Assembly (NCBI RefSeq): GCF_018614525.1 | Contig: NZ_JAGGOL010000042.1 | Span: forward strand, 1-56,708 | Direction of reading: 5' to 3' | Length of the DNA stretch: 56,708 nt | DNA from: Streptomyces sp. ISL-11 | GTDB lineage: Bacteria > Actinomycetota > Actinomycetes > Streptomycetales > Streptomycetaceae | Shown: piece by piece, positions 19,438-30,989 of the stretch | How positions within the stretch are numbered: the first letter of the stretch is position 1 | Layout of the letters: each line of letters begins with the position of its first letter | The notes under the pieces: model-generated | Seen by the model: the letters and a program-made list of their open reading frames with translations, nothing else | The model's database searches: none | What the model was told of the DNA's origin: nothing | Position numbers and translations under genes: made by a program

Positions 19438-20305
19438 GCCGGTGGCGGGCACGGCGGCGAGGGCACCGAACCCGCTGTGGCAGCTCTCGCTCTTCCGCAG
19501 CGAGATCGGCACGGTGTTCCGCCGGTGGCGCACGATCGCGCTGCTCGGCGTGCTCGCGGCCGTCCCCGTCCTCGTCGGCATCGCCGTGAAGATCGAGACC
19601 AGCGGCGGCGGCACCGTGGGCGGATCCGGCGGCGGCCCGGCGTTCCTCGGCCAGGTCACCAACAACGGTCTCTTCCTGGTCTTCACCTCCCTGGCCGCGA
19701 CCCTGCCGTTCTTCCTGCCGATGGCGATAGGCGTCGTCGCGGGCGACGCGATAGCCGGCGAGGCGAGCGCGGGCACCCTGCACTACCTCCTCGTCGCCCC
19801 GGCCGGCCGCACCCGGCTGCTGCTCGCCAAGTACACCGCCACGCTGGCCTTCTGCCTGGTGGCCACGCTCGTCGTCGCCGCCTCGGCGCTCGCCGTCGGG
19901 GCGCTGCTCTTCCCGGTCGGCGAGGTCACCCTGATCAGCGGGACGACCGTGTCCTTCGCCGAGGGGCTGCTGCGCGCGCTGGCGATCGCGGGCGTGGTGG
20001 CGCTCTCGCTGGTGGGGGTGGCGACGCTGGGCCTGTTCGTCTCCACGCTCACCACCAGCGGCATCGCGGCGATGGCCACCACGGTGGGCCTGCTGATCAC
20101 GGTCCAGATCCTCGACCAGTTCCCGCAGCTGCACGCCGTCCAGCCGTATCTCTTCCCCCACCACTGGCTGAGCTTCGCGGACCTGCTGCGACAGCCGGTC
20201 TACTGGGACCAGATCCTGGACAACGCCCGCCTCCAGCTGCTCTACGCGGCCGTCTTCGGCTCGGCGGCGTGGGCGCGGTTCACGGCGAAGGACATCAAGG
20301 CGTAG
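19424..20305 (+). CDS. ABC transporter permease (ABC-2 type)
   Basis: Membrane partner of the preceding ATPase, 293 aa, with about six hydrophobic segments (for example ALLGVLAAVPVLVGIAV and LALAIAGVVALSLVGVATLG). The phrase IAGEASAGTLHYLLVAPAGRTRLLLAKY is the cytoplasmic coupling motif of ABC-2 permeases. The ATG lies inside the ATPase gene, so translation is probably coupled. A perfect stem-loop follows at 20364-20400. Confidence 0.92.
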   Translation: MSRAEPVAGTAARAPNPLWQLSLFRSEIGTVFRRWRTIALLGVLAAVPVLVGIAVKIETSGGGTVGGSGGGPAFLGQVTNNGLFLVFTSLAATLPFFLPMAIGVVAGDAIAGEASAGTLHYLLVAPAGRTRLLLAKYTATLAFCLVATLVVAASALAVGALLFPVGEVTLISGTTVSFAEGLLRALAIAGVVALSLVGVATLGLFVSTLTTSGIAAMATTVGLLITVQILDQFPQLHAVQPYLFPHHWLSFADLLRQPVYWDQILDNARLQLLYAAVFGSAAWARFTAKDIKA

Positions 20306-20363
20306 CGAGCAGCGAGCAGCGGGGCACAGCAGGCCGCGGGCCACGCTGGGCCGGGCATGGATC

Positions 20364-20400
20364 GAGGGCTCGGGGGATCGTGTCGATCCCCCGAGCCCTC
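20364..20400. terminator. Strong terminator hairpin between convergent genes
   Basis: A perfect 17-bp stem GAGGGCTCGGGGGATCG with loop TGT, between the ABC permease (+) and the aminopeptidase (-). It probably ends both transcripts. Confidence 0.85.
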
Positions 20401-20525
20401 TTGCGGGGTTGTGCCCTCGGAGTGGTCCATGTGGCCCGCCGGTCCGGGCGGGCCGGTGGGTCCGGGCAGCCCGGGCGGAACCAGCCGGTTGAGCCCCGGC
20501 GGATCAGCCGGTTGGGCCCGGCGGA

Positions 20526-21986
<1,461 letters not shown>

Positions 21987-23009
21987 CTACCGGCCCTGAG
22001 CTGTTGCTTCTGGGGCCTCTGGGGCGAGTGTGTTTTGTGTGTGAACATTCGCGGCCGGCTCCGCCTGTTCTGCCTGCTCCGCCTTGCTCCGCGCCGCCCG
22101 CAGCTCCATCCGGGCGGTCCGGGCCGTACGCAGCGCGTCCCAGGTCAGCAGCGCCAGCGCCAGCCAGACCAGTGCGAAGCCGGCCCACCGCTCGGGCGGC
22201 ATCGCCTCGTGGAAGTAGGTCAGCCCCAGGCCGAACTGGAAGACGGGCGCGAGGTACTGGAGCATCCCCATCACCGACAGCGGCAGCCGCACGGCCGCGA
22301 TGCCGAAGCAGATGAGCGGCAGTGCGGTGATCGCGCCGGTGCCCATCAGGAGCGCGGCGTGCCCGGCGCCCGCGGCCGCGAACGTGCTCTCGCCGCGCGC
22401 CCCCAGGAACACCAGGAAACCCAGCGCCGGCAGGAACTGCACGGCCGTCTCGGCGGCCATCGACTCCAGCCCGCCCAGCCCGACCTTCTTCTTCACCAGG
22501 CCGTACGTACTGAACGTCGCCGCCAGCGTCAGCGCGACCCACGGCGGCTTGCCGTACCCGACGGCCAGCACGACCACGGCGGCCGCCCCGATGCCGACCG
22601 CGGTCCACTGCACCGCGCGCAGCCGCTCGCGCAGCACGAGGACGCCGAGGGCGATGCTGGCGAGGGGGTTGATGAAGTACCCCATCGACGTCTCCACGAC
22701 GTGCCCGGCGTTCACGGCCCAGATGTACGTGGCCCAGTTCACCGAGATGAACAGCGCGCCCAGCGCGATCATCCCCAGCCGCTTCGGCTGCCGCAGCAGC
22801 GGGCGTATCCAGTTCCAGCGGCGGGTGACGGTCAGCACGACCAGGACGGCGGCGAGCGACCACACCATGCGGTGCGCCAGGATCTCGACGGCCCCGGTCG
22901 GCTCCAACAGCGGCCAGTACAGAGGGAAGAGCCCCCAGATCGTGTACGCGGCGACAGCGCACAGCAGGCCGGTGCGGGTCTCGTTCCGGGGCGGGGGCGG
23001 TGGGCTCAC
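21987..23009 (-). CDS. rarD: RarD-like EamA/DMT superfamily permease
   Basis: A 340-aa integral membrane protein with ten hydrophobic segments of the drug/metabolite transporter fold, beginning GLLCAVAAYTIWGLFPLYWP, the RarD signature. FINPLASIALGVLVLRERL closes the first repeat and LQYLAPVFQFGLGLTYFHEAM the second. Substrate unknown. The GTG at 23009 is preferred over an ATG 23 codons upstream because CGGAGGAATCC lies directly before it. The C-terminal tail is rich in Ala/Glu repeats (AEQAEQAEPAA) and probably cytoplasmic. Confidence 0.9.
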   Translation of the reverse strand: MSPPPPPRNETRTGLLCAVAAYTIWGLFPLYWPLLEPTGAVEILAHRMVWSLAAVLVVLTVTRRWNWIRPLLRQPKRLGMIALGALFISVNWATYIWAVNAGHVVETSMGYFINPLASIALGVLVLRERLRAVQWTAVGIGAAAVVVLAVGYGKPPWVALTLAATFSTYGLVKKKVGLGGLESMAAETAVQFLPALGFLVFLGARGESTFAAAGAGHAALLMGTGAITALPLICFGIAAVRLPLSVMGMLQYLAPVFQFGLGLTYFHEAMPPERWAGFALVWLALALLTWDALRTARTARMELRAARSKAEQAEQAEPAANVHTQNTLAPEAPEATAQGR

Positions 23010-23130
23010 GGATTCCTCCGAGGGGGGCGGGGCGACGGCGACTTTGCGAAGGTAGCGCCGCACCCCGGGCGGTGTCATGCCCGTATCACATAACGGTCAT
23101 GACAGGCGCCCGGCAAGCCCGTGACAAGCG

Positions 23131-23163
23131 ACCGGCCGGGCACCCGATGGGTGCCCGGCCGGT
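23131..23163 (-). terminator. Terminator hairpin after korB
   Basis: A perfect 15-bp stem ACCGGCCGGGCACCC with a 3-base loop, 16 bases beyond the korB stop. It separates korAB from rarD, which is read in the same direction. Confidence 0.8.
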
Positions 23164-23178
23164 GGATGCGCGCCGGAA

Positions 23179-24220
<1,042 letters not shown>

Positions 24221-24228
<8 letters not shown>

Positions 24229-26209
24229 TGATGGCCTCCTTGAGAGCCGTGGCGAGCTGCTCGGCCTTGAACGGCATGCCGTTGACCTGGTTGTAGGAGT
24301 GGGCGTCCACCAGGTACTTCGCGCGGATGAGGGTGGCGAGCTGGCCGAGGTTCATCTCGGGGACGATCACCTTGTCGTAGCCCTTCAGGACCTCGCCGAG
24401 GTTGCGGGGGAAGGGGTTGAGGTGGCGCAGGTGGGCCTGCGCGATGGGCAGACCCTCCGCGCGCAGGCGGCGCACGGCGGCCGTGATCGGCCCGTAGGTC
24501 GATCCCCAGCCCAGGACCAGGGTCCGTGCGCCGTCCGGGTCGTCGACGTCCAGGTCCGGGACCTCGATGCCGTCGATCTTGGCCTGGCGGGTGCGGACCA
24601 TGAAGTCGTGGTTGGCCGGGTCGTAGGAGATGTTGCCCGTGCCGTCCTGCTTCTCGATTCCGCCGATGCGGTGCTCAAGCCCCGGCGTGCCCGGGACGGC
24701 CCACGGGCGGGCCAGGGTGTGGGGGTCACGCTTGTAGGGCCAGAACACCTCGGTGCCGTCGGCCAGGGTGTGGTTCGGGCCGGTGGCGAACTGCACGCGC
24801 AGGTCGGGCAGCTCGTGCGTCTCGGGGACCCGCCACGGCTCGGAGCCGTTGGCGAGATAGCCGTCGGACAGCAGGAACACCGGGGTGCGGTAGGCCAGGG
24901 CGATGCGTGCGGCGTCCAGGGCCGCGTCGAAACAGTCCGCCGGCGTGCGCGGCGCGACCACCGGCACCGGCGCCTCGCCATTGCGCCCGTACATCGCCTG
25001 GAGCAGGTCCGCCTGCTCGGTCTTCGTCGGCAACCCGGTCGAGGGGCCGCCGCGCTGGATGTCGACGATCAGCAGCGGCAGCTCCAGGGAGACCGCCAGC
25101 CCGATCGTCTCCGACTTCAGCGCCACACCCGGACCCGACGTCGTCGTCACCGCGAGCGACCCGCCGAAGGCGGCGCCCAGGGCCGCGCCGATGCCGGCGA
25201 TCTCGTCCTCGGCCTGGAACGTCCGCACGCCGAAGTTCTTGTGCTTCGACAGCTCGTGCAGGATGTCGGAGGCCGGCGTGATCGGGTACGAACCCAGGTA
25301 CAAGGGCAGGTCCGCCTGCTTCGAGGCGGCGATCAGCCCGTACGACAGGGCCAGGTTCCCCGAGATGTTGCGGTACGTACCCGTCGGGAACGCGGCCGTC
25401 GCCGGGGCGACCTCGTAGGAGACGGCGAAGTCCTCCGTCGTCTCACCGAAATTCCACCCCGCCCGGAACGCGGCGACGTTGGCTTCGGCGATCTCCGGCT
25501 TCTTCGCGAACTTCTTGCGCAGGAACGACTCCGTGCCCTGCGTCGGCCGGTGATACATCCACGACAGCAGACCGAGGGCGAACATGTTCTTGCTGCGCTC
25601 GGCCTCCTTCCGCGACAGGCCGAAGTCCTTCAGGGCCTCGATCGTCATGGTGGTCAGCGGCACGGGGTGGACGCGGTAGCCGTCCAGCGAGCCGTCCTCC
25701 AGCGGGGAGGTGGCGTAGCCGACCTTGGCCATGGGGCGCTTGGTGAACTCGTCGGTGTTGACGATGATCTCCGCGCCACGCGGTACGTCCGCGATGTTGG
25801 CCTTCAGTGCCGCCGGGTTCATCGCGACGAGCACGTCCGGGGCGTCACCCGGGGTGAGGATGTCGTGGTCGGCGAAGTGCAGCTGGAAAGAGGAGACGCC
25901 CGGCAGGGTGCCGGCGGGGGCGCGGATCTCGGCGGGGAAGTTCGGCAGCGTGGACAGGTCGTTGCCGAACGACGCCGTCTCCGACGTGAAACGGTCACCG
26001 GTGAGCTGCATGCCATCACCCGAGTCCCCCGCGAACCGGATGATCACCCGCTCCAGCTTCCGGACCTCCTTGGCGCCTTCGGCGCCGTCGGCCGCGGGCC
26101 GGCCCGGGGCGGAGAGCGACGGCTCCCGCTCCGCGGCGGGCGGGGCGGCCCCACCCGGCTGCTCGGCTGGTTCGGCCTGCTCGGCCGGGCTACTGACCTG
26201 GCTGGTCAC
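24221..26209 (-). CDS. korA: 2-oxoacid:ferredoxin oxidoreductase, fused gamma-alpha subunit
   Basis: A 662-aa partner of KorB. After an Ala/Glu/Pro-rich start of about 45 residues comes the gamma domain (VIIRFAGDSGDGMQLTGDRF, then DVLVAMNPAALKANI), and from about residue 250 the alpha (pyrimidine-binding) domain with GSYPITPASDILHELSKH and TFQAEDEIAGIGAALGAAFG. The GTG at 26209 has a GGGAGG site 10 bases upstream; the longer in-frame ATG version would add 78 unrelated residues. The GTG-to-GTG arrangement and the korB overlap show a two-gene operon. Confidence 0.94.
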
Positions 26210-26292
26210 TGCTTCGGACCTCCCTCGTGGCGGCGGTCCGCACGTGGTGGTGCCGACCGGCTTACCCACCGCCATCGTACGTGGGTAAGGGT

Positions 26293-26320
26293 CACCTACC
26301 TGGGATGGATCACAAGACAA
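26293..26320 (-). promoter_or_regulatory. Candidate korAB promoter
   Basis: On the minus strand TTGTCT (26315-26320) and TAGGTG (26293-26298) are 16 bases apart, about 85 bases upstream of korA. The -10 overlaps an imperfect inverted repeat (GGTAAGGGTCACCTACC). Judged by eye. Confidence 0.35.
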
Positions 26321-26428
26321 GGGCGAGGATGTGGCGCCGTTCTGTCCTGGTAAAGCAAGGTTTGTTGACCCTGGCTCCCCGCTCGGTAGGACGCCGTCCC
26401 CTAGGTCTTTGGTTCTAGGACCTCGCCG

Positions 26429-26473
26429 GGCCGGCCCTCCCACCTGGACACTCCCGAGGCGGGAGGGCCGGCC
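26429..26473 (-). terminator. Stem-loop after response-regulator gene
   Basis: A 13-bp stem GGCCGGCCCTCCC / GGGAGGGCCGGCC with a 19-base loop, starting seven bases beyond the response-regulator stop. It separates that gene from the korA promoter region. Confidence 0.65.
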
Positions 26474-26479
26474 GGCCGG

Positions 26480-27136
26480 TCAGGACCGGAGGTAGGTGAG
26501 CACCGCCAGCACCCGGCGGTGATCCCCGTCACTGGGCGACAGCCCGAGCTTCAGGAAGATGTTGCTGACGTGCTTCTCGACGGCTCCGTCGCTGACCACC
26601 AGCTGACGGGCGATAGCGGAATTCGTCCGTCCCTCGGCCATCAGACCGAGGACCTCCCGCTCGCGCGGTGTCAGGTTGGCCAGCACGTCCTGCTTGCGGC
26701 TGCGGCCCAGCAGCTGTGCGACGACCTCGGGGTCCAGCGCGGTGCCCCCGCGCGCGACGCGCACCACCGCGTCCACGAACTCGCGCACCTCGGCCACCCG
26801 GTCCTTCAGCAGATACCCGACGCCCCGGCTGCTGCCGGCCAGCAGCTCCGTGGCGTACAACTGCTCCACGTGCTGGGAGAGCACCAGCACGGGCAGCCCG
26901 GGCGTCTCCCGGCGCGCCGCCAGCGCGCACTGCAGGCCCTCGTCCGTGAACGACGGCGGCAGCCGTACGTCCACGACCGCCACGTCCGGCTTCAGCTCCG
27001 CCAGCGCCCGGCTGAGCTCGGGGCCGCTCTCCACGGCCGCGGCTATCTCGAAGTCGTACGCCTCCAGCAGCCGGACCAGGCCGTCCCGCAGGAGGAACAG
27101 GTCTTCGGCGAGCACAACGCGCACGGGCAACTCCAT
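26480..27136 (-). CDS. NarL/LuxR-type response regulator
   Basis: A 218-aa two-component regulator. The receiver domain has the acidic pair E11-D12, phospho-acceptor D56 (VAVVDVRLPP) and the Lys of YLLKDR; the output is a LuxR-type helix-turn-helix (LTPREREVLGLMAEGRTNSAIARQLVVSDGAVEKHVSNIF). The ATG at 27136 (MELPVRVVLAED) gives the normal family length; an in-frame start 35 codons upstream is less likely. No good ribosome site is seen. It lies 124 bases after the sensor kinase gene, its presumed partner. Confidence 0.92.
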   Translation of the reverse strand: MELPVRVVLAEDLFLLRDGLVRLLEAYDFEIAAAVESGPELSRALAELKPDVAVVDVRLPPSFTDEGLQCALAARRETPGLPVLVLSQHVEQLYATELLAGSSRGVGYLLKDRVAEVREFVDAVVRVARGGTALDPEVVAQLLGRSRKQDVLANLTPREREVLGLMAEGRTNSAIARQLVVSDGAVEKHVSNIFLKLGLSPSDGDHRRVLAVLTYLRS

Positions 27137-27260
27137 GGTCGGGGAGATCGGCGGCCCCCGGATCGGGGGCGCTTTCACCCGCCATGGTCGCCGATCCGGG
27201 GCCGGGGTACCGGACCGGCGGGGAAGATGACGGGTTGTCACCGGCCCTGCGGGCCGGGCG

Positions 27261-28529
27261 TCACCGCAGCTCGCAGGGGATCTCCATCGTGACCATCGTG
27301 GGGCCGCCGACCGGGCTGCTGACGGCCAGCACGCCGTCGAACGCCCCGAGGCGGCGCTCTATGCCGAGGAGCCCGGTGCCCGCGCCGCCGGAGGACGGCG
27401 CCTGCGCGCCGCCGCGGCCGTTGTCGGTGACGGCGATGCGGAGCGACCCTTCCGTGTGGTGCACGTCGAGCCGGACACGGCGGGCGCCGGAGTGCTTGGC
27501 GGCGTTGGTGAGGACCTCGCTGACCGCGAAGTACGCGGCCGACTCGACCGGCGCCTCGGCCCGGCCCGTCAGCTCCACGTCCACCTCGACGGGCAGCGGC
27601 ATCCGCAGCGCCAGCGCCCGCAGGGCATCGCCCAGGCCGCGCTCGGCGAGAACGGGCGGGTGGATGCCGCGCACAAGGTCCCGCAGCTCGGTCAGCGCCT
27701 CGGCGGAGTGGGCGCGGGCCGCGGCCAGCAGCTGCTTGGCCTGTGCCGGGTCCTTCTCGATCAGCGCCTCGATCGTGCCCAGGCTCATGCCCATGGCCAC
27801 GAGCCGGGCCTGGGCGCCGTCGTGCAGATCGCGCTCGATGCGGCGCAGCTCCGCGGCGGAGCTGTCGACCGCGTCATGGCGGGACTCGGTGAGCCGGTCG
27901 ACGCGCAGCGCCAGCTCCTGCTCCCGGGTGGGCTGGAGGAACTGCTTCGACATCAGGAAGTGGCCGCGCAGCAAAGCCTGGTTGACGAAGATGCCGAGGA
28001 GGCCGAACGCGAGCCCGGTGCCGGCCGCCAGGTTGGCGGTGAACTGGCTGGTGATGGGGACGAACGCGAACCACTGGGTGCCGTCGGCCCGCACGATCGG
28101 CTTCCACACGCCACAGGCCAGCACCGGGCCCCAGAGCGCGTAGAGGAGCAGCGCCGCCGGCAGCAGGGCCACCACCGTGCCGGCGGTCATGTCCGTCAGC
28201 AGCCACTGGAGGTCGCGCCAGGTCGCCTTGTCCTTGAGCAGGCTGGTGCACCGCTCCAGCTGTCCCACGACGCCCGGGCGCGGGGCGGGCAGTGGCCGGT
28301 ACGGTGCCGCGATCCCTACGCCGACCCAGTCCTGGGCCTGGGCGCGGCGTTGGTTGGCGTAGGCGCGGGTGGCACCGATGAGGACCGGGGTGGTGAAGAC
28401 GCCGATCCCCAGCGGGATGAGGACGAGCGAGACCAGGGTGAGGCTGAAGAGCAGAGCGGACGTCACCAGCCCGTAGATCACCAGCCATAGCCCGCGGGCT
28501 CCGGCGAGCAGAGCGGTGCCGACCTTCAT
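27261..28529 (-). CDS. Sensor histidine kinase (HisKA_3 / NarX-like)
   Basis: A 422-aa membrane kinase. Four hydrophobic segments in the first 185 residues (for example LVIYGLVTSALLFSLTLVSLVLIPLGIGVF) enclose a short outside part, so any signal is probably sensed in or near the membrane. The phospho-acceptor is H236 in RRIERDLHDGAQARLVAMGM, and the ATPase N-box is SEVLTNAAKHSGARR with a later DNGRGG. ATG 28529 has GGGGAGA upstream. It presumably phosphorylates the regulator encoded next to it; the signal is unknown. Confidence 0.92.
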   Translation of the reverse strand: MKVGTALLAGARGLWLVIYGLVTSALLFSLTLVSLVLIPLGIGVFTTPVLIGATRAYANQRRAQAQDWVGVGIAAPYRPLPAPRPGVVGQLERCTSLLKDKATWRDLQWLLTDMTAGTVVALLPAALLLYALWGPVLACGVWKPIVRADGTQWFAFVPITSQFTANLAAGTGLAFGLLGIFVNQALLRGHFLMSKQFLQPTREQELALRVDRLTESRHDAVDSSAAELRRIERDLHDGAQARLVAMGMSLGTIEALIEKDPAQAKQLLAAARAHSAEALTELRDLVRGIHPPVLAERGLGDALRALALRMPLPVEVDVELTGRAEAPVESAAYFAVSEVLTNAAKHSGARRVRLDVHHTEGSLRIAVTDNGRGGAQAPSSGGAGTGLLGIERRLGAFDGVLAVSSPVGGPTMVTMEIPCELR

Positions 28530-28732
28530 GTGTGTCTCCCCGCGACGGTCCGTGCTCGTCAGCGCCCTTTTCCCGGGCACGGCACCAGTCTGCGGGTCCC
28601 GCCTGTCATGGTCACGGGGGGTACTGCCCTGACCATGGTGTACCTAACCCCCCCCTCCCACCTCACTGCTTCGTCCCGTGCCCCGCCCCGGGCGGCCGAC
28701 GGCGCGGCCGTACGACGCCCGGAGCGACGCCC

Positions 28733-29323
28733 TCAGTAGGAGGCCGGCGGCGCGTACTTGTAGCCCACCCGGCGGACGGTCACGATCGAGGCGCGGTGCT
28801 CGGCGCCCATCTTGCGGCGGAGCCGGGCCACGTGGACGTCCACCGTGCGCCCGTCGCCCACGTGTCCGTAGCCCCAGACCGTGGTCACCAACTGGTCGCG
28901 CGTGTGCACCCGGTGGGGGTGCGCGACGAGGTGGGCCAGCAGCTCGAACTCCAGGTAGGTCAGGTCCAGCAGCCGGCCCGAGACGTAGGCGGCCCGCTGC
29001 TCGGGGTCGATGCGCACGAGCGCGTCGCCCCCCTCGGCGGCCGGCCCGGCCCCGGGGGCCGGCTGCTCGGCCGGTACGAGCACCAGGTAGCCGATCATCG
29101 GCGGCCGGCCCGGCAGCGTGGGCACGGTGTGCTGCGGCGCGGGCAGCCATGTCGCGGCCCCGGAGTGCAGCAGCTCGGCGACCGGTGCCACCTCGTCGGG
29201 GGCGACGGCCCGCAGCCGGTGGCGGTGTGCGGGCTGGGCGGCGGGGGCGGTGGCGGGTGCGGCCTGGGGGTGGGCGGCGCGGGCGGCGGTGGCGGGCACG
29301 GTCAGGGTACGGAGGTTCGTCAT
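28733..29323 (-). CDS. Winged-helix (OmpR C-terminal type) transcriptional regulator
   Basis: A 196-aa protein with no receiver domain. The first 40 residues are Ala/Pro-rich; residues 110-192 form an OmpR/PhoB-type DNA-binding domain (LLDLTYLEFELLAHLVAHPHRVHTRDQLVTTVWGY ... TVDVHVARLRRKMG ... TVRRVGYKY). Lacking a phosphorylation site, it must be controlled another way, by level or by a ligand on its middle part. The same architecture recurs in Streptomyces regulators of unknown targets. No partner kinase is adjacent. Confidence 0.87.
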   Translation of the reverse strand: MTNLRTLTVPATAARAAHPQAAPATAPAAQPAHRHRLRAVAPDEVAPVAELLHSGAATWLPAPQHTVPTLPGRPPMIGYLVLVPAEQPAPGAGPAAEGGDALVRIDPEQRAAYVSGRLLDLTYLEFELLAHLVAHPHRVHTRDQLVTTVWGYGHVGDGRTVDVHVARLRRKMGAEHRASIVTVRRVGYKYAPPASY

Positions 29324-29895
29324 GGAGAGCTCAGCTCTTTCGCGCGAAGTGACCGTCGAGGGACGTGCGAGGCGCGGGCATGGGCCGGACGAGGGACCGG
29401 CGGCTGACTTCGACGTGGGGTCAGCGGGAGGAGCGGGCCTGCGCGAAGGTCGCGCGGCAACACACTCGGTCGAAGTCGTGGTGCTGACGGGACGGCCAGA
29501 AAGGCTCCAGGTCGCTGCGACCCGTCGCGGTGTTCTGGAAGCTGGCCATGCCCCTATTGAAGCATGACCTGCGACGGGGCAGCAGGGGCCTCCCGGCGGT
29601 TGATACGGAACCTTGGCGTCCGTGGGGTGGGCTTACGGGCGGGGGTCTTGGCGCGCCCGGAATGCCGGCCCTGGGGGCGTGCCTGGCGGGTCTTCGGCTG
29701 CGGGTCGTCTTTGCCGCCTGCGGCGGCGGGCGCCCTGCGGGCGCGTCCTCAATCGCCGGACGGGCTGATTGTGGCCGGGCTCAGCCGAAACAAGCCCGTC
29801 TGGGGGCACCTCCCAGCGGTAGCTGGGGGAGATTGAGGACACCGCCGCGCAGCGGTGGTGCGCACGACACGACCCGACCGGCCCGTCCCGGGCCC
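29324..29895. other. 572-base intergenic region
   Basis: No gene supported. The part next to the winged-helix gene should hold its promoter; positions 29709-29871 are a copy of a dispersed Streptomyces-type repeat. The rest shows nothing recognisable. Confidence 0.6.
29709..29871 (-). repeat. Dispersed intergenic repeat, copy 1
   Basis: Flank modules CCGCCTGCGGCGGCGGGCGC and ACCGCCGCGCAGCGGTGGTG enclose a core bounded by TCCTCAA (29746-29752) and TTGAGGA (29833-29839). The core includes GGGGGCACCTCCCAGCGGTA. Related copies are at 49480-49553 and 53796-53915. The element is built of nested inverted repeats and could fold as RNA. Confidence 0.8.
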
Positions 29896-30885
29896 TCAGC
29901 TCGCCGGGAGCCGCTTGCGCCAGCCCATCGGCTCGACGTCTATGACCCGGTCCGGGTCGCCGTCCCACACCGCCGGCAGTCCCGCCCCGGTGAGCGCCGC
30001 CACCACCTCGCGCCCGACGGCCGCGGTGACCTCGCGCGCCTGCTCCGCGTCCGCGTCGGGACCCGCCCAGTGGCCGCCGTACGACAGGGACAGGCCGTGT
30101 CCCTCGGCGGCCGCCTCGGTGCTCTGGTGGTGGAAGAAGACGAAGCCGTGATCGCCGGGGGCCGCCTCGGCCCCGATCTCCGTGCGCCCGCAGTTCCCGC
30201 AGCAGGTGAAGTGCATGCGGGCGGTGACGCCCCGCTTCTCCAGGGCCGCGAAGGCGTCCGACAGCCGGTCGAAGTCCGTCACCTCGGGCCAGGTCTCCTG
30301 CTCCGCCAGGCGCTCGCGCCACAGCCGTCCGACGATCCTCCGGGCGGCCGCCACGGGCACCGGCGTACCGCCGTCGGCGTAGAAGTAGTCGGACACGGCC
30401 TCGGCGACCTCCTCGGCGGTGTCGAACGCGCGGTGGACCAGCATCCGGGCATGATCCTCGGCCTCCTCCAGCAGCGCGGGGTCGAGCTCCCCCTCGGGCT
30501 CCTCCGCCTCCTCGTCGGCGGCCGGCAGCTCGACCCGCTCCCAGGCGTGGCCGTCGGCCCACCCCTCCGTACCCCGCGCCCATGCCACGAAGACGGCGGC
30601 GACCTCCTCCGCGTCGTTCATCCGGACCCCGAAGTGCCGCTCCGCCGAACCCTCGCGGTACTCCACCTCGTACGGGCCGTCGCCCTCGTGCCAGGTCTGG
30701 ATGTAGTGGTCGCCCCCGTCGCCGTCCCGGTCCGCCTCTTCCCCCTCGTCCCCGCTCCCCAGCCGCTCGACCACCGCGAACCGGTCCCCGTCCCCGCCCA
30801 GACGGCCGATCAGCTCGGCCAGTTCCTCGGCGGTGACCTCCGAACGGACCTCGCCGGACTCGGTGTTCACGGTGATGGGCAGCAT
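29896..30885 (-). CDS. DUF6891 domain protein with Imm1-like N-terminal part
   Basis: A 329-aa acidic cytosolic protein. The C-terminal half has the DUF6891 pattern, with ARMLVHRAFDTAEEVAEAV, VTARMHFTCCGNCGRTEI and GFVFFHHQSTEAAAEG; the Cys-Cys-x2-Cys group could bind metal. The N-terminal 120 residues (HYIQTWHEGDGPYEVEYREG) resemble Imm1-type immunity proteins, which is inference from pattern only. Start ATG 30885 with GAGGGG upstream. Function unknown; no toxin gene is adjacent. Confidence 0.75.
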   Translation of the reverse strand: MLPITVNTESGEVRSEVTAEELAELIGRLGGDGDRFAVVERLGSGDEGEEADRDGDGGDHYIQTWHEGDGPYEVEYREGSAERHFGVRMNDAEEVAAVFVAWARGTEGWADGHAWERVELPAADEEAEEPEGELDPALLEEAEDHARMLVHRAFDTAEEVAEAVSDYFYADGGTPVPVAAARRIVGRLWRERLAEQETWPEVTDFDRLSDAFAALEKRGVTARMHFTCCGNCGRTEIGAEAAPGDHGFVFFHHQSTEAAAEGHGLSLSYGGHWAGPDADAEQAREVTAAVGREVVAALTGAGLPAVWDGDPDRVIDVEPMGWRKRLPAS

Positions 30886-30989
30886 GGATCCCCCTCGATC
30901 GGTGAGCCGCCCGCCTTCAGCGGCCCGCGTAGGAAGATCCTGCCACCCGCCACTGACAACCGACTCGGCGGTGACCGGTCCGCCGGTGC

